Assembly: GCA_016617855.1 (NCBI GenBank)
Contig: JAECUM010096282.1
Location: 17,102-81,101, forward strand
Length of the DNA: 64,000 bases
Direction of reading: 5' to 3'
DNA from: Megalonaias nervosa
Lineage: Eukaryota; Mollusca; Bivalvia; Unionida; Unionidae
In this document: in pieces, positions 10,579 to 23,144 of the stretch
Numbering within the stretch: position 1 is the first letter of the stretch
Layout of the letters: each line of letters starts with the position of its first letter
The notes under the pieces: model-generated
Database searches by the model: none
Seen by the model: the letters and a program-made list of their open reading frames with translations, nothing else
Told to the model about the DNA's origin: nothing
Program-made: the position numbers and the translations under genes

Positions 10579-11485
10579 TGTTACGACTCTTTGGTCTTTA
10601 AACATGTAACAAGAAAAGAGCAAAACCAACAAGTTTATATAATAAAAAAATAGAATTTATTTCCTTAAAACACAAAGTGAAAGAATTAAAAATAATTTTC
10701 AGTATGGTGAGTGAATTCCTATAGTCCTAAAGGTTATATCAATTCCAACATTTTAGAACAATCCGAACGAGTTCCAAAGGTATTCCAAACGATAGTCTAT
10801 TTTGTAATGATGCTTTATCAGTACAAAATAATCATTATGTTATACTCTCAAATGCCTTTAAATGAACTCAGTTATCCTGTTACAGTTATAAATTCAAATG
10901 TCCTTAAATGAATTCACAGTAATACTGTAAAGCAATAAATCAAAAGGACCTTAAATGAATTGACAATAATTTCGTACAGTTATTAAATATCTAAATAGTC
11001 TTTAAGTGAATGTTAAATGATTATAATTCCAAAGAATTATTAAATTACATAAATGAATCAATCCTCTCAATATAGCTCTTCCAAACCTGATAGTACTACC
11101 AAGAATTCCTAATTCTACTAAATAATTCTATTACATAGAATTTTAATATGCATTAGAGAGAATGCAGTAGGAGGCGTTGAACGAATCATCTTGGGATTTC
11201 GAAATCACTGTACAAGTAAACAGGGTCACGTGGTGCACTCTAGCTAATCAAGAATTATGTCAGTATATCCTTTCAGAACTCAAGTCCTGAAATTAGATCA
11301 CGTGATGTTTTCCTGGATTTGATAGTATTGCTCAGCCTTGAAAACCATGAATGAATTAATTTACATTACGCAGCATTAAAGTGCAAACTATGATCATAGG
11401 ATATAAGTATTAAAATCGTCATTAACTAAATGACCCTTACAAAAACTATATCAAAATAATATATATAATATAGATATATATAATA
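10579..11485 (-). mobile_element. LTR relic (solo LTR), minus orientation
   Basis: It starts TGTTACGACTC, followed by ACATGTAACAAGAAAAGAGC and AATTTATTTCC blocks that align with the LTRs of the complete gypsy element at 12,806 and 18,590. Its far end (11,300-11,470: GATCACGTGATG, GATCATAGGATAT, then AACTAAATGACCCTTACAAA) is the reverse complement of the start of the relic at 47,182. The end coordinate is approximate. Confidence 0.65.
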
Positions 11486-11744
11486 ATACACACTGATTCC
11501 CCATTTTCTTCAAGAAATATATGGACAGTATCATTTGTACAGTTTTCACACTGTATGATCGATTGGGTAACTATCAAATTCAGTGTAATCCAAAGGGAGT
11601 TACAAGGAAATAACCTATAATTAGGCAAATAGCATGACATAGTATATCACCACGCTTCCAATCTTTATGGATATGGGTATGGCTTGATCCAGAGGCATAT
11701 TTTCAATACTACAAATGTGTATTTCTCTTGTCATATCGAATGAT

Positions 11745-12190
11745 ATTTACCAGTATTTATAGGTTAATGCATTTGTACGGAAAAATATGAACGAGTTTTT
11801 CTGCAAAATACTTCACGACCTTGCGGAGTACAGTATTTTGCAGAAAAAAATGAGTTTATATTTTCCCATACAAATGCGGTAACCTGTTTATTCTATGCCC
11901 ATTTTGTTTAACTTCCTAAGGCTTAACAATAAAAACTTGCAAGAAACAATGTAATTGATTTTATGCTTTATTCCAAAATAAATTCACAACCGTAGATTCA
12001 TCAATACAAAATAACAGTATTCATGCGCACATCGCTCCGCCCAGCAACTTTTAAACTTAGTCGCGCAATCTACATCAGTTTAAAAAAGAATGGTCGTTTT
12101 GGTCTACTTCAAATAAAAATTTAGAGTCATACTGTAAATGAATGAGCATGGGTTTTCTTCTGATGTTGATCCAAATCAATTCTGCTTTAC
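11745..12190 (-). repeat. Hairpin-bearing interspersed repeat, copy 2 (reverse)
   Basis: It is an inverted copy of the repeat at 6,925-7,620. It begins with the hairpin, then TAAGGCTTAA, TTCCAAAATAAATTCAC, TTCATCAATACA, ATGCGCACAT and a TTTAGAGTCATA block. It is shorter than copy 1 because a TA microsatellite follows immediately at 12,207. Confidence 0.7.
11761..11885. repeat. Long hairpin with conserved apical loop, copy 2
   Basis: The arms run from AGGTTAATGCATTTGTACGG to the complementary ACAAATGCGGTAACCT. On the minus strand the loop reads TCCGCAAGGTC, matching copy 1. The inner stem is TCTGCAAAATAC with its complement, entirely different from copy 1 but perfectly self-complementary. Confidence 0.9.
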
Positions 12191-12198
12191 TTATTATG

Positions 12199-12805
<607 letters not shown>

Positions 12806-13779
12806 TGTTACGTATAGGCTCGTATAAAAGTAACAAGAGAAAAGAGTGAAGTCAACAAGCTTTGTATATTTTAACAAAATAATTTATTTCCCTAGAAAAC
12901 AATGGAAAAATTGGAAATAGGACTTACAGTTTGTGAATATAATCCAAAATTTAATTCTAAGATTCAAAAATATAAGTCCTATCACTAAACAGTTCTAATA
13001 GAATCCGGTTTCAAATCTCGATGAAATTCCAATATGGAGGCGATGACGTCAGATGAGGTTGTTGTACTAATGGCAACAGATCCTCGATTGAATCACAGTT
13101 TATGTTTCCGTATAACTCCAGAATAAATTTCCACTGAATTTCTTTGTCCCAGAACTTTTTATAAAAAAGTACACTTGTTTAGTTTTCCAGAAAACAAATT
13201 ATTAAATTCCTGAAAACATAATAATAAAAAAACACAAAAAAACCCCAAAAACAGATGAACTTCAAAAACAATCTGACATCAACAATAGAAACACCTTGTT
13301 CCCTCAAGGTGTTAAGAAGGACTGACTAGAAAAGCTCTCGGAATGAGTATTAAACCCAACTAAAACATCATCCCATTCCCGCGTGATGGGTCACGTTGTC
13401 TCTTAACACTTGAACAACGCAATAAAAAAAAAATGAACTATGTCACGTAGGCAAGAACAGCCCTATCTAAGAACCAAATTCTCACACTGAAAATATATAT
13501 AAAAAAAAGAAAGGCTGTTTACAATCCAGCTAACATACGGGCCGAAATAAGCTTGGAAATAGCCAATCGTTTTCACTCGATGTTTACAAAATCTATGCAC
13601 CAGAGTGAACTAAAACTAGTGCTAATGTAATGCCTTTTACATTCTAAACAAACTGAATTTACTGGAACAAATATCAAATCCCGTGAAAATAATCATTACA
13701 ATAAAATATAATGAAACAAAAATAAAATAAAACGAATTTAAAACAATCACACAAGCGATTTAATTACAAATTCGTAACA
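12806..13779 (-). repeat. 3' LTR of the Gmr1-like element
   Basis: The boundaries are TGTTACGTATAGG on the left and AAATTCGTAACA on the right, matched by the copy at 18,590-19,542. The flanking bases on the left are GTGT (12,802-12,805). Confidence 0.88.
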
Positions 13780-13790
13780 CGTCCCCCATA
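13780..13790 (-). other. Polypurine tract of the Gmr1-like element
   Basis: Read on the minus strand, a short purine-rich run (ATGGGGGACG) lies immediately before the 3' LTR. This is the expected place for plus-strand DNA priming. Confidence 0.55.
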
Positions 13791-13914
13791 AAGAAAAAGA
13801 AAGATTTATATAATAAAGCTCTCTTTTTACCATATGTAAATTATACACGAGGTAAAATAAAATTACATAAGAAAACTCTTATGAATTATGCAAAGTGTAC
13901 GTGAAATAACAGTT

Positions 13915-15317
13915 CTATACACGGGAAAGTGCATCTGCAATCAAATTGTCTTTTCCTTTGATGTGCGTGATGTTAAGATTATGTTCTTGCAAAAACAAAC
14001 TCCACCTTAATAATCTTAGATTTTTATTTTTCATCTTGTCGATGAAAGTAAGGGGATTGTGATCACTATACACAACAATCGGAGAAGGAGCCGAGCTAAT
14101 GTAAACTTCAAAATGCTGTAATGCCAATATTAAAGCCAAACATTTCTTCTCAGTTGTTGAGTAATTTCTCTGGTGCTTATTTAATTTCTTAGAGAAATAG
14201 CACACTGGGTGATCAATACCATTTCTGTCTTCTTGAATCAATACTGCTCCAACCCCAACGTCACTTGCATCAACAGACAATTTAAAAGATTGACTAAAAT
14301 TTGGAGCTGTGAGAACCGGCGAACTTCTAAGTATGGCTTTTATTCTATCCAAAGCCTCCTGACATTTTTCAGTCCAAAGAAACTTGTTTTTCTTACGTAA
14401 CAAGTTTGTCAGAGGATGAGCAATATTAGAAAAATTGGAATAAAATTTCCGATAGTATCCGGCCATACCCAAAAATCGCATCAGTTGCTTTTTACTGACA
14501 GGCACAGAGAAATCAGAAATACCCTTGACCTTAGCATCTATAGGTTTAACTTGACCATGTCCCACAATATGTCCTAGAAAAGTTACACAAGCACGGCAAA
14601 ACTCACTTTTAGATAAATTGATTGTCAGATTTGCATCAGTGAGTCTTTCAAAGAATTTCCGAATCGTGGCTAGATGTCCTTTCCAGGTGTCGTTGTAGAT
14701 GATGTCACCATCGATGTAAGCATCATAATATTCTAGACCAGAGTAATCATATTCATCAAGCGTTGAAAAGTACTTGGGGAACCCTTCATCCCAAACGGCA
14801 TCACTTTAAATTGATAGAGTCCATCTGGAGTCACAAACGCCGAAATTTAATTTGCTCTTTCCGTTAGTGGAATTTGCCAAAATCCTTTCAGAAGGTCAAA
14901 TTTGGTGACTTAATTGGCATTTCCAATTTTATCAATACAGTCATCGATCCTTGGTAATGGAAATGAATCTGTTTTTGTCACATTGTTCACCTTCTTATAA
15001 TCAGTGCACATACGGAAAGATTTATCTGGTCTCGGAAGAAGTATACATGGTGAACTCCAATCACTTTTACTGGGCTCTATGAAATCGTTCTCCAGCAAAT
15101 ACTGAATTTCCTTTTTCAAGTATTTCTGTTTGAGAGGGTTCATCCTGTATGGCTGTTGTTTCACAAGTTTTGAATCTACAATTTCAACGTCATGATAATT
15201 TTTGTTCGTCCTTGTAGGAATATATGGATACAAGTGCTCATATTCGAAAAATAACTGTTTAAGTTCATTCCTTTCTTGTTGTTGCAAATGTAAAAGTTTC
15301 TGGTCCAGATTCTTCAT
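13915..15317 (-). pseudogene. Reverse transcriptase and RNase H of the Gmr1-like element (broken)
   Basis: The RT begins in the frame at 15,317-14,910, with the thumb/fingers region and the FRMCTDYKKVN motif, and continues with stops and frame changes through 14,900-14,570. The RNase H frame is open from 14,565 to 13,915. It holds the KLSVDASDVGVGAVL and VYSDHNPLTF signatures and ends in ADALSRV directly before the LTR. The YxDD catalytic box reads Tyr-Ile-Asp-Gly-Asp, so the second catalytic Asp is shifted or lost. A stop also falls shortly after the KGFWQIPL motif. The domains are unmistakable for Ty3/gypsy, and the copy cannot be functional. Confidence 0.88.
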
Positions 15318-15547
15318 AATTTCCGAATTCCGAAGAGTTGTTGCTCCAAGATCAACAGTGTCCGATTGAATTTCTTCACTTAAATCCTCAGTTGGTGGGA
15401 CAGGTACAACTAAATTAATTGCATGATTTACTTGGGTATCTCTTTCAATATACTAGTACTCCAGTAATTTATTTAGATCAGAGTACTGTTATTATAATTC
15501 AATTCATTCATTTTCTTCTTAACTTTGTAAGGGACGTAAAAGCTAAT

Positions 15548-16171
15548 TTAAAGAAAATTTTGGAGAATGAGCAAGAGAGAATGAACTCTATTGCAAGACT
15601 CAAACCTTCTTTCAATCAAAGTTCTGTGAAACCATAATTTCACTTTTGACTTGAATTGCTGAGTGCCAAATTCAAGCATAACAAGCTGGAAAATTCCAGA
15701 CCTAAAATTTGACCCTTGAGCAGATTGAACAGATTTGTGAAGGCGAAATTGAGTAAAAAAAATCTTTATCAAAGCTTTTACTATGGTTTTGATTTTAATA
15801 TTCCTCAAATGAATTGCCTCTGAAAATCTTGTTGACGCACACATAATGGTCAACAAATATTGGTTGCCTGACTTGGTCTTAGGTAAGGGACCAACACAAT
15901 CTACCATAATTCTGCTAAATGGTTTGTCAAATGCAGGAATAGATTGCAGATGAACCTTAGGTATCTTCTGACTGGGTTTTCCTACCATTTGACAAGTATG
16001 ACAAGATCTACAAAATTTACAAACATCACTTTTGATTTTTGGCCAATAAAAGTGAGTCAAGATCTTGTGATAAGTTTTATTTATCCCTAAATGACCAGTC
16101 AGAGGAGTTTCATGGGCCAAACTAAGTATTTCCTGTCTGTCAGATTTTGGAGCTACAATCTGATAGTTCAC
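15548..16171 (-). pseudogene. Integrase of the Gmr1-like element (broken), upstream of RT
   Basis: The N-terminal HHCC zinc module is visible (HLG...H, then CKFCRSCHTC). A catalytic core with MVDCVGPLP follows, where the first catalytic Asp is present. At the second catalytic site the expected QSDQGSNF-type motif has Ala in place of Asp. After about residue 165 the frame diverges from the family, so the catalytic Glu region is lost in this frame. It lies between protease and RT, joined to the protease frame by a short Trp-Arg-Pro-Pro linker with only one intervening stop. The order is therefore original and not a rearrangement. Confidence 0.87.
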
Positions 16172-16210
16172 TGACCACTCGTCACTTGCAGGTACCTCGG
16201 GAGGTCTCCA

Positions 16211-17146
16211 TTATCTCATAAGAATTCCATTTTTAATGAAATAACAGACAGGTACTTCAGTGGCTTCAGTTTCACTAATGGCCCTCTGAAACAAACAGGA
16301 GATCTCAGGATCTTTTTCCTGTTCGACGACAAGTGATTGTCGTTTATCACCCTGATTAGATAAAAGAGAATGAGTATTTAAAAGAGGATCACTGTGATCA
16401 ATACCTTTAGACTGATCAAAATTAGTAGTGAAAGTGATGTCATCAAAAGCCTGACCAATACATGTGTCAGCTAAAGGAATATTTTCCTTATCAAAATCAT
16501 TCTCAAGAGCTTTCTTTGCGATAGCTCTGGTAACTGCACAAGCTGGGTATAAATGAGGGTATTCTTTTTCAATAGGATCAACTTTCTGATCCAAAAAAGG
16601 CTTGTCAGTTACAAGTGGATTAACCACAACCTTGTCTCCAGCTAGGTCGTTGCCTAGTAACAAATGAATGCCCTCAACGGGTAAAGTAGACACTACTCCG
16701 ACTGTCACAGGTCCTGAAACTAAGTCTGATGACAAATTTACAGAATGGAGAGGAACATTAACAAAGCCGCACTCTACTCCCTGAAAGAAAACACTCTCAT
16801 TTGAACAGGACCTCTCAGAAGAAGGCAAAGTACCTGATAATAAAAGACTCTGAGAAGCTCCTGTATCCCTTAAAATTTTGTTAAGGATAGGATTGGCCAA
16901 ATCACCCAAGAGTGATATAGAACTCTTCGACATGAATGGTTCATAATTCTCCATAATAAAATCAGACTGGGGTTTATTAGACCCAACAAATATATTGCTT
17001 TCAATACATGACCATGACCTTGACCTCTTAGAAATAAGAGCATTTGGGATAGGTCTATCTTGATTCGGATGCTTATATTTCAATTGGAAACAGTCAGAAA
17101 TGACGTGTCCTTTTTTCTTGCAGTAGGTACACGTAGGAATAGACAA
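16211..17146 (-). pseudogene. Gag zinc knuckle and retropepsin-like protease of the Gmr1-like element
   Basis: A CCHC knuckle (CTYCKKKGHVISDC) is followed about 70 residues later by the aspartic protease signature Arg-Asp-Thr-Gly-Ala-Ser-Gln-Ser. The flap and second-loop region reads LLLGNDLAGDKVV, a form common in gypsy elements of aquatic animals. The frame continues through a linker rich in Asp and Glu to a stop at 16,211, just before the integrase frame. The residue before the catalytic Asp is Arg instead of the usual hydrophobic residue, which may be a mutation. Confidence 0.82.
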
Positions 17147-17149
17147 GGA

Positions 17150-17999
17150 TTTTTAATCAAGTTTATCAGAAGCTGGATTTTTAGAAGTTGTTCCAGACTG
17201 AGTTTTAGAAGCAGTCTTATTAGGCTGAAATACCTTTCTACCAGTAGACTGCTGTAGATTTGCCTAGAAAACAAACTTATGAGTTAAGGAATACTCATCA
17301 GCAGCAAGAGCAGCATTTTCCAAGGTTTCGATCCTATGTTCTTCAAGATGATTCTTAATGTCATTAGGAACACCGTTTTTGAACTCTTCAAGTAACACAT
17401 GTTGTTCGAGACTTTCATAATCATGTTCAACTTTCTTGGCTAAGCACCATCTCTTAAATAACTGTTCTTTTTCTTTTGCATATTCAACATAAGTTTGTCC
17501 AGCTTCTTTTCTATAGTTTCTGAAATTTTGCCGATAAGCCTCAGGGACTAAAGCATAACCCTTTAAAATTCACTCCTTAACCTAGTCATAGTCAGAACTT
17601 TGCTGTACCGACATTGAATGGTAAATATCACTAGCTTTACCAGTTAGTACACATTGTAGTAATTGAGTCCAATACTCCCTTGGCCATTTCAAATTTTCCA
17701 CAACTTTTTGAAAACGAGGAAAATATTTATGTACTTCCTTTTCTCTAAAAGGAAGCACTAACCTGATATTTCTTGTAATGTCAAAACTTGAATTTGTATG
17801 TGAAGTAAGATCATGCTTTTCACTTGCCAGCTCAAATTCTTTCATTTTAATTTGAAATTCCCTTTCACCCTTCTCTTTTTCAAATTGTAACTATTTATCT
17901 TTCTCTCTCTCCTCTTTCTCAAATTGTAATATCATTTGTTTATCATTCTCTCTTTCCTGTCTCTCTCTCCTCTTTCTCAATTGTAATTTCATTTGTTTA

Positions 18000-18068
<69 letters not shown>

Positions 18069-18430
18069 AAATTGCAATTGCAATTGCTTCTCTTGTAATT
18101 GCAACTGCAATTGTTTCTCTTTCCTCTTTCTGAAGCTCAAGCTTACTTAACTCCTCAACTCCAATTCCATCTTGTATTTCATTTTTAATTCCATTACTTT
18201 TACGTCAGTCTGATACCGACTTACTGACCGAAGCCAAAACACTTTTATCAAGTACATTCTTCTCTACCAAATATTGAATCAAAATATTTTTAATTTCTCG
18301 TTTCGTTAAGGAAGATTTTGCTTCAGAAAGATCGTACTTTCTGGCGAGTTCAAGCAACTCATCTCTTTTCAGACTATCCAACTGCTCCTGAGTTGGACTA
18401 GAAAGAAAAGTCTCCACTTTTATTGACATT
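17150..18430 (-). pseudogene. Gag of the Gmr1-like element (several stops, microsatellite inside)
   Basis: The probable start is the ATG at 18,430 (MSIKVETFLSS). An N-terminal helical domain with LKRDELLELARKYDL is followed by a stop at 18,205-18,207, then a Glu/Gln-rich stretch expanded by a TC microsatellite (18,004-18,066). A retrotransposon-gag core lies at 17,845-17,582 (LVLPFREKEVHKYFPRF). The frame then continues with a stop near 17,580 and another near 17,270 towards the zinc knuckle. The core matches capsid-like gag domains. It is too damaged to assemble. Confidence 0.75.
18004..18066. repeat. (TC)n microsatellite inside gag
   Basis: A TC run of about 60 bp lies within a larger CT-rich, Glu/Gln-coding part of gag (17,860-18,130). 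It probably grew from codon-repeat sequence of the element. Confidence 0.95.
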
Positions 18431-18567
18431 GTGAATGAAAGCCTGTTGTTTTCACTAAAGATTTCAAACAAAATGTAAAATAGTACTTGGGATTTAAAAA
18501 CTAGGGGAATTTAAATTTCAAAAAACAATTTTCTGAAATATTTTAGCCAAAATTCAAATATCCCAAG

Positions 18568-18587
18568 GACGAGCAACCCAATTTTCT
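18568..18587 (-). other. Candidate primer-binding site of the Gmr1-like element
   Basis: Read on the minus strand, a few bases downstream of the 5' LTR end, the sequence TGGGTTGCTCGTCCTTGGG starts with TGG, as expected for pairing with a tRNA 3' CCA end. I could not assign the tRNA from memory. Confidence 0.4.
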
Positions 18588-18589
18588 CT

Positions 18590-19542
18590 TGTTAGGTATA
18601 GGCTAGTACGAAAGTAACAAGAGAAAAGAGCGAAGTCAACAAGCTTTGTATATTTTAACAAAATAATTTATTTCCCTAGAAAACAATGGAAAAATTGGAA
18701 ATAGGACTTACGGTTTGCGAATATAATCCAAAATTTAATTCTAAGATTGAAAAATATAAGTCCTATCACTAAACAGTTCTAATAGAATCCGGTTTCGAAT
18801 CTCGATGAAATTCCAATATGGAGGCGATGACGTCAGATGAGGTTGTTGTACTAATGGCAACAGATCCTCGATTGAATCACAGTTTATGTTTCCGTATAAC
18901 TCCAGAATAAATTTCCACTGTATTTCTTTGTCCCAGAACTTTTTATAAAAAAGTACACTTGTTTAGTTTTCCAGAGAATAAGTTATTAAATTCCTAAAAA
19001 AAAACAAAAAAGAAAAAACAAAAAAAAAAAAACAACAATCTGACATCAACAATAGAAACACCTTGTTCCCTCAAGGTGTTAAGAAGGACTGACTAGAAAA
19101 GCTCTCGGAATGAGTATTAAACCCAACTAAAACATCATCCCATTCCCGCGTGATGGGTCACGTGGTCTCTTAACACTTGAACAACGCAATAAAAAAATTA
19201 AATTTGTCACGTAGGCAAGAACAGCCCTATCTAAGAACCAAATTCTCACACTGAAAATATATATAAAAAAAGAAAGGCTGTTTACAATTCAGCTAACATG
19301 CGGGCCGAAATGAGCTTGGAAATAGCCAATCGTTTTCACTCGATGTTTACAAAATCTATGTGCCAGAGTGAGCTAAAAATAGTGCTAATGTAATGCCTTT
19401 TACATTCTAAACAAACTGAATTTACTGGAAAAATATCAAATCCCGTGAAAATAGTCATTGCAATAAAATATAATGAAACAAAAAATAAAATAAAAAGAAT
19501 TTAAAACTAACACACAAGCAATTTAATTACATATTCGTAACA
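18590..19542 (-). repeat. 5' LTR of the Gmr1-like element
   Basis: It starts TGTTAGGTATAGG and ends ATATTCGTAACA, followed by GTGT (19,543-19,546), matching the four bases left of the other LTR. Differences from the 3' LTR are scattered, including indels in an A-rich run near 18,995-19,032. Confidence 0.88.
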
Positions 19543-19546
19543 GTGT

Positions 19547-20114
19547 CTTTAATGGTGAAACAGACACATTGCATAGGTAATGGAGGGACAGACAAATTGA
19601 CATACTGGAAGACAACGAAGACATGTTTTGAAAGATATATGGGGATAAAAGTCATATTAATTTATTTTACTTACTTAAACATTATGACTTTCAATGATAA
19701 CTATAAAAAGATTTTAAATGCTATCAATATTCAGAGGAAAATCTCTAGTTGACAAAGAACATGATAACTGAAGAGAAAATTGATATTTTATGCCCAATTG
19801 GAAGACCATTGGGAAATCATATTAATAAGCTAGATGGAAAATAATGTTTATGCTAGAGCTTTTGTTGTCTAAAATGGTAGTAAAAGTAGAATTAGTACTG
19901 TAAATTGCAATTAAAGACTTGTCAGTATAGTTAATGTGCGTAGTTTTTAGTTATATCATTACGTTCAGAGATATTTATATTTTGTTTCGTGTTTCTCATG
20001 TAATGGAAAGTCATGGATGAAGTAAGAATGGTTGTGAGGAACCTACAAATAGTGACATGAAAAAAAGAAAGCTACAAATAACAATATATGCATATTGAAG
20101 TCTATTATTATTAA

Positions 20115-20157
<43 letters not shown>

Positions 20158-21575
20158 TGACGTTTCATAATTGGAAAATTAAAGCTTTTACAGATTGAAT
20201 TTTTGTGTCAAGCTGTCACTTGGTGATTTCGTTTTGCTACTAGGTATTACAAGTATACTAAGGTTGGCAGCAAGAAAATTTATTTTCTTCCCTCCGGATG
20301 ATAATCTAAAATGATACTGAGATTACTATTTATATTATGATTCTGGACAGCAACACTATTTTACCTGCCAACATTCAAACAAACCATCATTTTCCTCTTT
20401 CCAAGAACACAAATTTAAACGTGTTTGGTAAACAGATACAAAACTAATTCATTGGATGCACTGTAAGTAGAATATAGATCGATCTTAGTAAAAAAAAATA
20501 TACATAGAATCCTTCCCATAATAGTTAGACGTCTCTCATGTAAGCTAAATCCATAATGAGTCAACGGAACGGAAGAATGGTTGTGAATTCTAATATACAT
20601 GATTCCAGTTATATTCGCTTGATTAGTTCTGCTAAACGGTGGTATTAAAAGTAATTTTTGTGATGTGATACATGAAAAAGAAAATGAATAAGGAACCAGA
20701 ACAAATTCATGAATAAGGTGCCCTCCTCAATGCAATTGCAGTACATGCAATTCGAAACGAAGAATCGTCCAGTACAGCAACTGAACTGAAGTTTGAAAAT
20801 AACAGTTTTCTGAATTAATCAATATTAATGACATTAGAAACATTTCTAGTTATGAAGATAGCATGTACTGCAGCCATGCACTAAATTAAAGGTACAAAGG
20901 ACAAGTATATATGTAAACTTTCATTCTCAACGTTAATTTCTGTAACGATAGCTTTATCAATTATATCGAGTGTATATCCATTCCTCCATCACTAATTTAT
21001 GCAAAACTTTCATTGTGATTTAAATTTGCTACAAGCATCGATTCGAAATTATGCAATCAACTAGATCATTAATAATCGAGCATTTGTTGTTATTGTTTTG
21101 AGACGCCCTTCTTTCCCTCATATCAACTTACTTATAGTCATTTCTATAAGTTGAAACCACATAGCTCCGCTGTATTTGTTGTATTTTCTGTTATTTCTTC
21201 TTTCTCCGCCTCCTTGATGAAACTAATCTCATCTGTACAGACGGTTTATTAAAAACCATTTCTTTTTCTTGGGAGTGGGTTTTCCTCACTTTAATCTTTA
21301 CATGGAATCGTCAGCATCTACGGTAACAGCCGCACTTATTCGAATATGTATACTTTAAAGCTGTACGCTATATATAGATCTCAAAATCTATGTCGACGCC
21401 TTTCAAATCGGAAAGTTTGACTTCAATTCTCTATGCATACCCAAAAGATTGACAGTACTTTATGGGTCTGAAAATTGTGTTTGTATAGTTCCCCTATAGA
21501 TTTTTGGAATTTAATATTTTTTCATATTATGCAGTAGCGCTCCTTCAAGTGTGCAGAAGTTGACACAATGTTTTC
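19547..21575. other. Non-coding stretch with an ATT microsatellite
   Basis: No gene or mobile element recognised. It contains an (ATT)n run at 20,103-20,156. Confidence 0.45.
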
Positions 21576-21577
21576 AA

Positions 21578-21660
21578 TTTGGTATTAAACGTACACAAAG
21601 AGCCGCTTTGAGATGTTTCCATAATATATGAAAAGCATTGTCCTTAGCTATTTTGTTTTG
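21578..21660 (+). pseudogene. Relic of the exon-2 upstream flank of the CYYR1-like gene
   Basis: The sequence GAGCCGCTTTGAGATGTTTC, followed by TATGAAAAGC and TGTCCTTAG, matches the intron directly upstream of exon 2 at 33,840-33,900. The exon itself is not present after it. This suggests that an upstream copy of the gene existed and lost its second exon. Confidence 0.5.
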
Positions 21661-22839
21661 TACGCACACACAGGTAAACAATCATTGTTTACTTATTAGA
21701 CATTTCATATCCTAAATAGACATTAAGTAGATATTTAAAATAGTTTCATAAAAATTGGATGATGCGGAAGATGTTTGTTTACCTGTGGCAAGAGACTGTT
21801 CCCATCTTGAAAATTAAAATTGCGGGAATTCTTCGTATATACACGTAGTAAACATTACAAATTGAAAGAAGCTGGATACCAAAGCTAAAAATATGTACAC
21901 AGTTTTAAACGGAGGTAAGCATTTGAAAGCTCCTGCCATCAGAAACGCCAGCAAACAACTGGTTGATTCCGCATATGAGTTATATGTACCACTCTCTGCT
22001 TCTTTTCGTACATAACTAGTCAAATAATGAAAAGAGAATATCTAGAGAGAAGAAAGTTGGTCAAATATTTTATTGTTAAGTCTTCTACACTTATGCCGAT
22101 AATATTACAATGCGCAAGTTAGCATTCATTAAAAAAGAATTATGTCCAATTTACACACACATTATCATGGAATATCAAATTGTTATACCTAAGCTTTTAG
22201 AGAAAATAATGTCTAAGATGGAATGCGATGACCCCTAATGACACATAATGGATATAAAGCACGACAATATTATGGCTAGATCGAAAATGTCGGATACTGC
22301 AAGGAATATCGCTAGGATGCTTAGGACACATATTGTCTGATGGCTTATTTATTTTTATACAACTCATTTAACTTTAAAAAAAATGAGTTATTCCACGAAA
22401 TAAGTCGTTACAAGTAAAAATTGTATAAGAATCATACATATATTTCACTTTTATGTATCACTTGTGTACACTCAACTCTTTATGTTTCAGAAGGGTTGCC
22501 TGAAAATTTGTTTCGTATTTGCCATAGGTACCATTATTAAGATAAATAAGTGAAAAAAGTTTGTGGACAGACGCTTTCTACACGTAAGGCTACATTCATC
22601 GTCCATAAACCACTTACATTTGCTGCTAAGTAGAAATGGATTTATCTACATAATTGTTCATACATACAACGGAAAAATAACATTTGTAAGGAACTATGAG
22701 GACACAAAACAAATACAAAAATGGACCACGCTTTCTATCATCTAGGGTTATAGAAACAACAATGTTGATGTCGTATGTAATATTTGAACGTCATAGATTC
22801 AATAATTTCTCTCCTTTCTTCTGGATTATATTGAAAGAT

Positions 22840-22943
22840 AATGTCTCTGATACTGAACCGGGGTAATTGATTAGCCATATATTTATGCAAAAGTGTCTCT
22901 GATACTGAACCGGGGTAATTGATTAGCCATATATTTATGCAAA
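22840..22943. repeat. 52-bp direct duplication
   Basis: The block GTCTCTGATACTGAACCGGG and the following 32 bp occur twice in tandem, nearly identical. The unit is single in the corresponding position of the other Y copy (about 26,480), so this duplication is younger than the large one. Confidence 0.9.
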
Positions 22944-23101
22944 AACAATATTGAGTTTTCAAGATCTCTGGTTATCAGGGTCACAATAAATCCTTCAAGT
23001 TATCTTGGATAGGGACTTCCCTAAGATAAACAATGTATAACCAAGAAAAATTGTTTGTAAGTGAAAGTACGTTTCAGCCGAATTCACAAGAAGAAAAAAG
23101 A

Positions 23102-23144
23102 ATGTTTCTATTCGTTCTTTTGCCAGGATTAATTTTATTGACAT
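23102..23144 (+). CDS. Second signal-peptide exon (copy of exon 1 of the CYYR1-like gene)
   Basis: Forty-three coding bases (MFLFVLLPGLILLT plus one base) end at a GTAGGA donor. Length, phase and donor are identical to exon 1 at 26,681-26,723. The protein differs at several positions but stays a hydrophobic signal peptide. It could serve as an alternative first exon of the same gene, or be the remnant of a duplicated gene whose downstream exons are gone. About 300 bp upstream are also conserved with the other copy, which would fit a shared promoter and 5' UTR. Confidence 0.55.

Larger units (their letters stand above)
12806..19542 (-). mobile_element. Complete but inactive Ty3/gypsy LTR retrotransposon with Gmr1-type pol order
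   Basis: This 6.7-kb element has two LTRs of 974 and 953 bp, both starting TGTTA and ending CGTAACA, flanked on each side by GTGT. Read on the minus strand, the internal order is gag, zinc knuckle and protease, integrase, RT, RNase H, with the last codons directly before the 3' LTR. In most Ty3/gypsy elements the integrase follows RNase H; integrase before RT is the diagnostic feature of Gmr1-like elements. All enzymatic domains carry stops, frameshifts or altered catalytic residues, and a TC microsatellite interrupts gag, so this copy is dead. The two LTRs still look alike along their whole length, with scattered substitutions and small indels. Confidence 0.88.

Noticed and set aside
15419..15637. 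Plus-strand open frame inside the Gmr1-like element
   Set aside because: It is antisense to the integrase and RT junction and shows no motif of its own.
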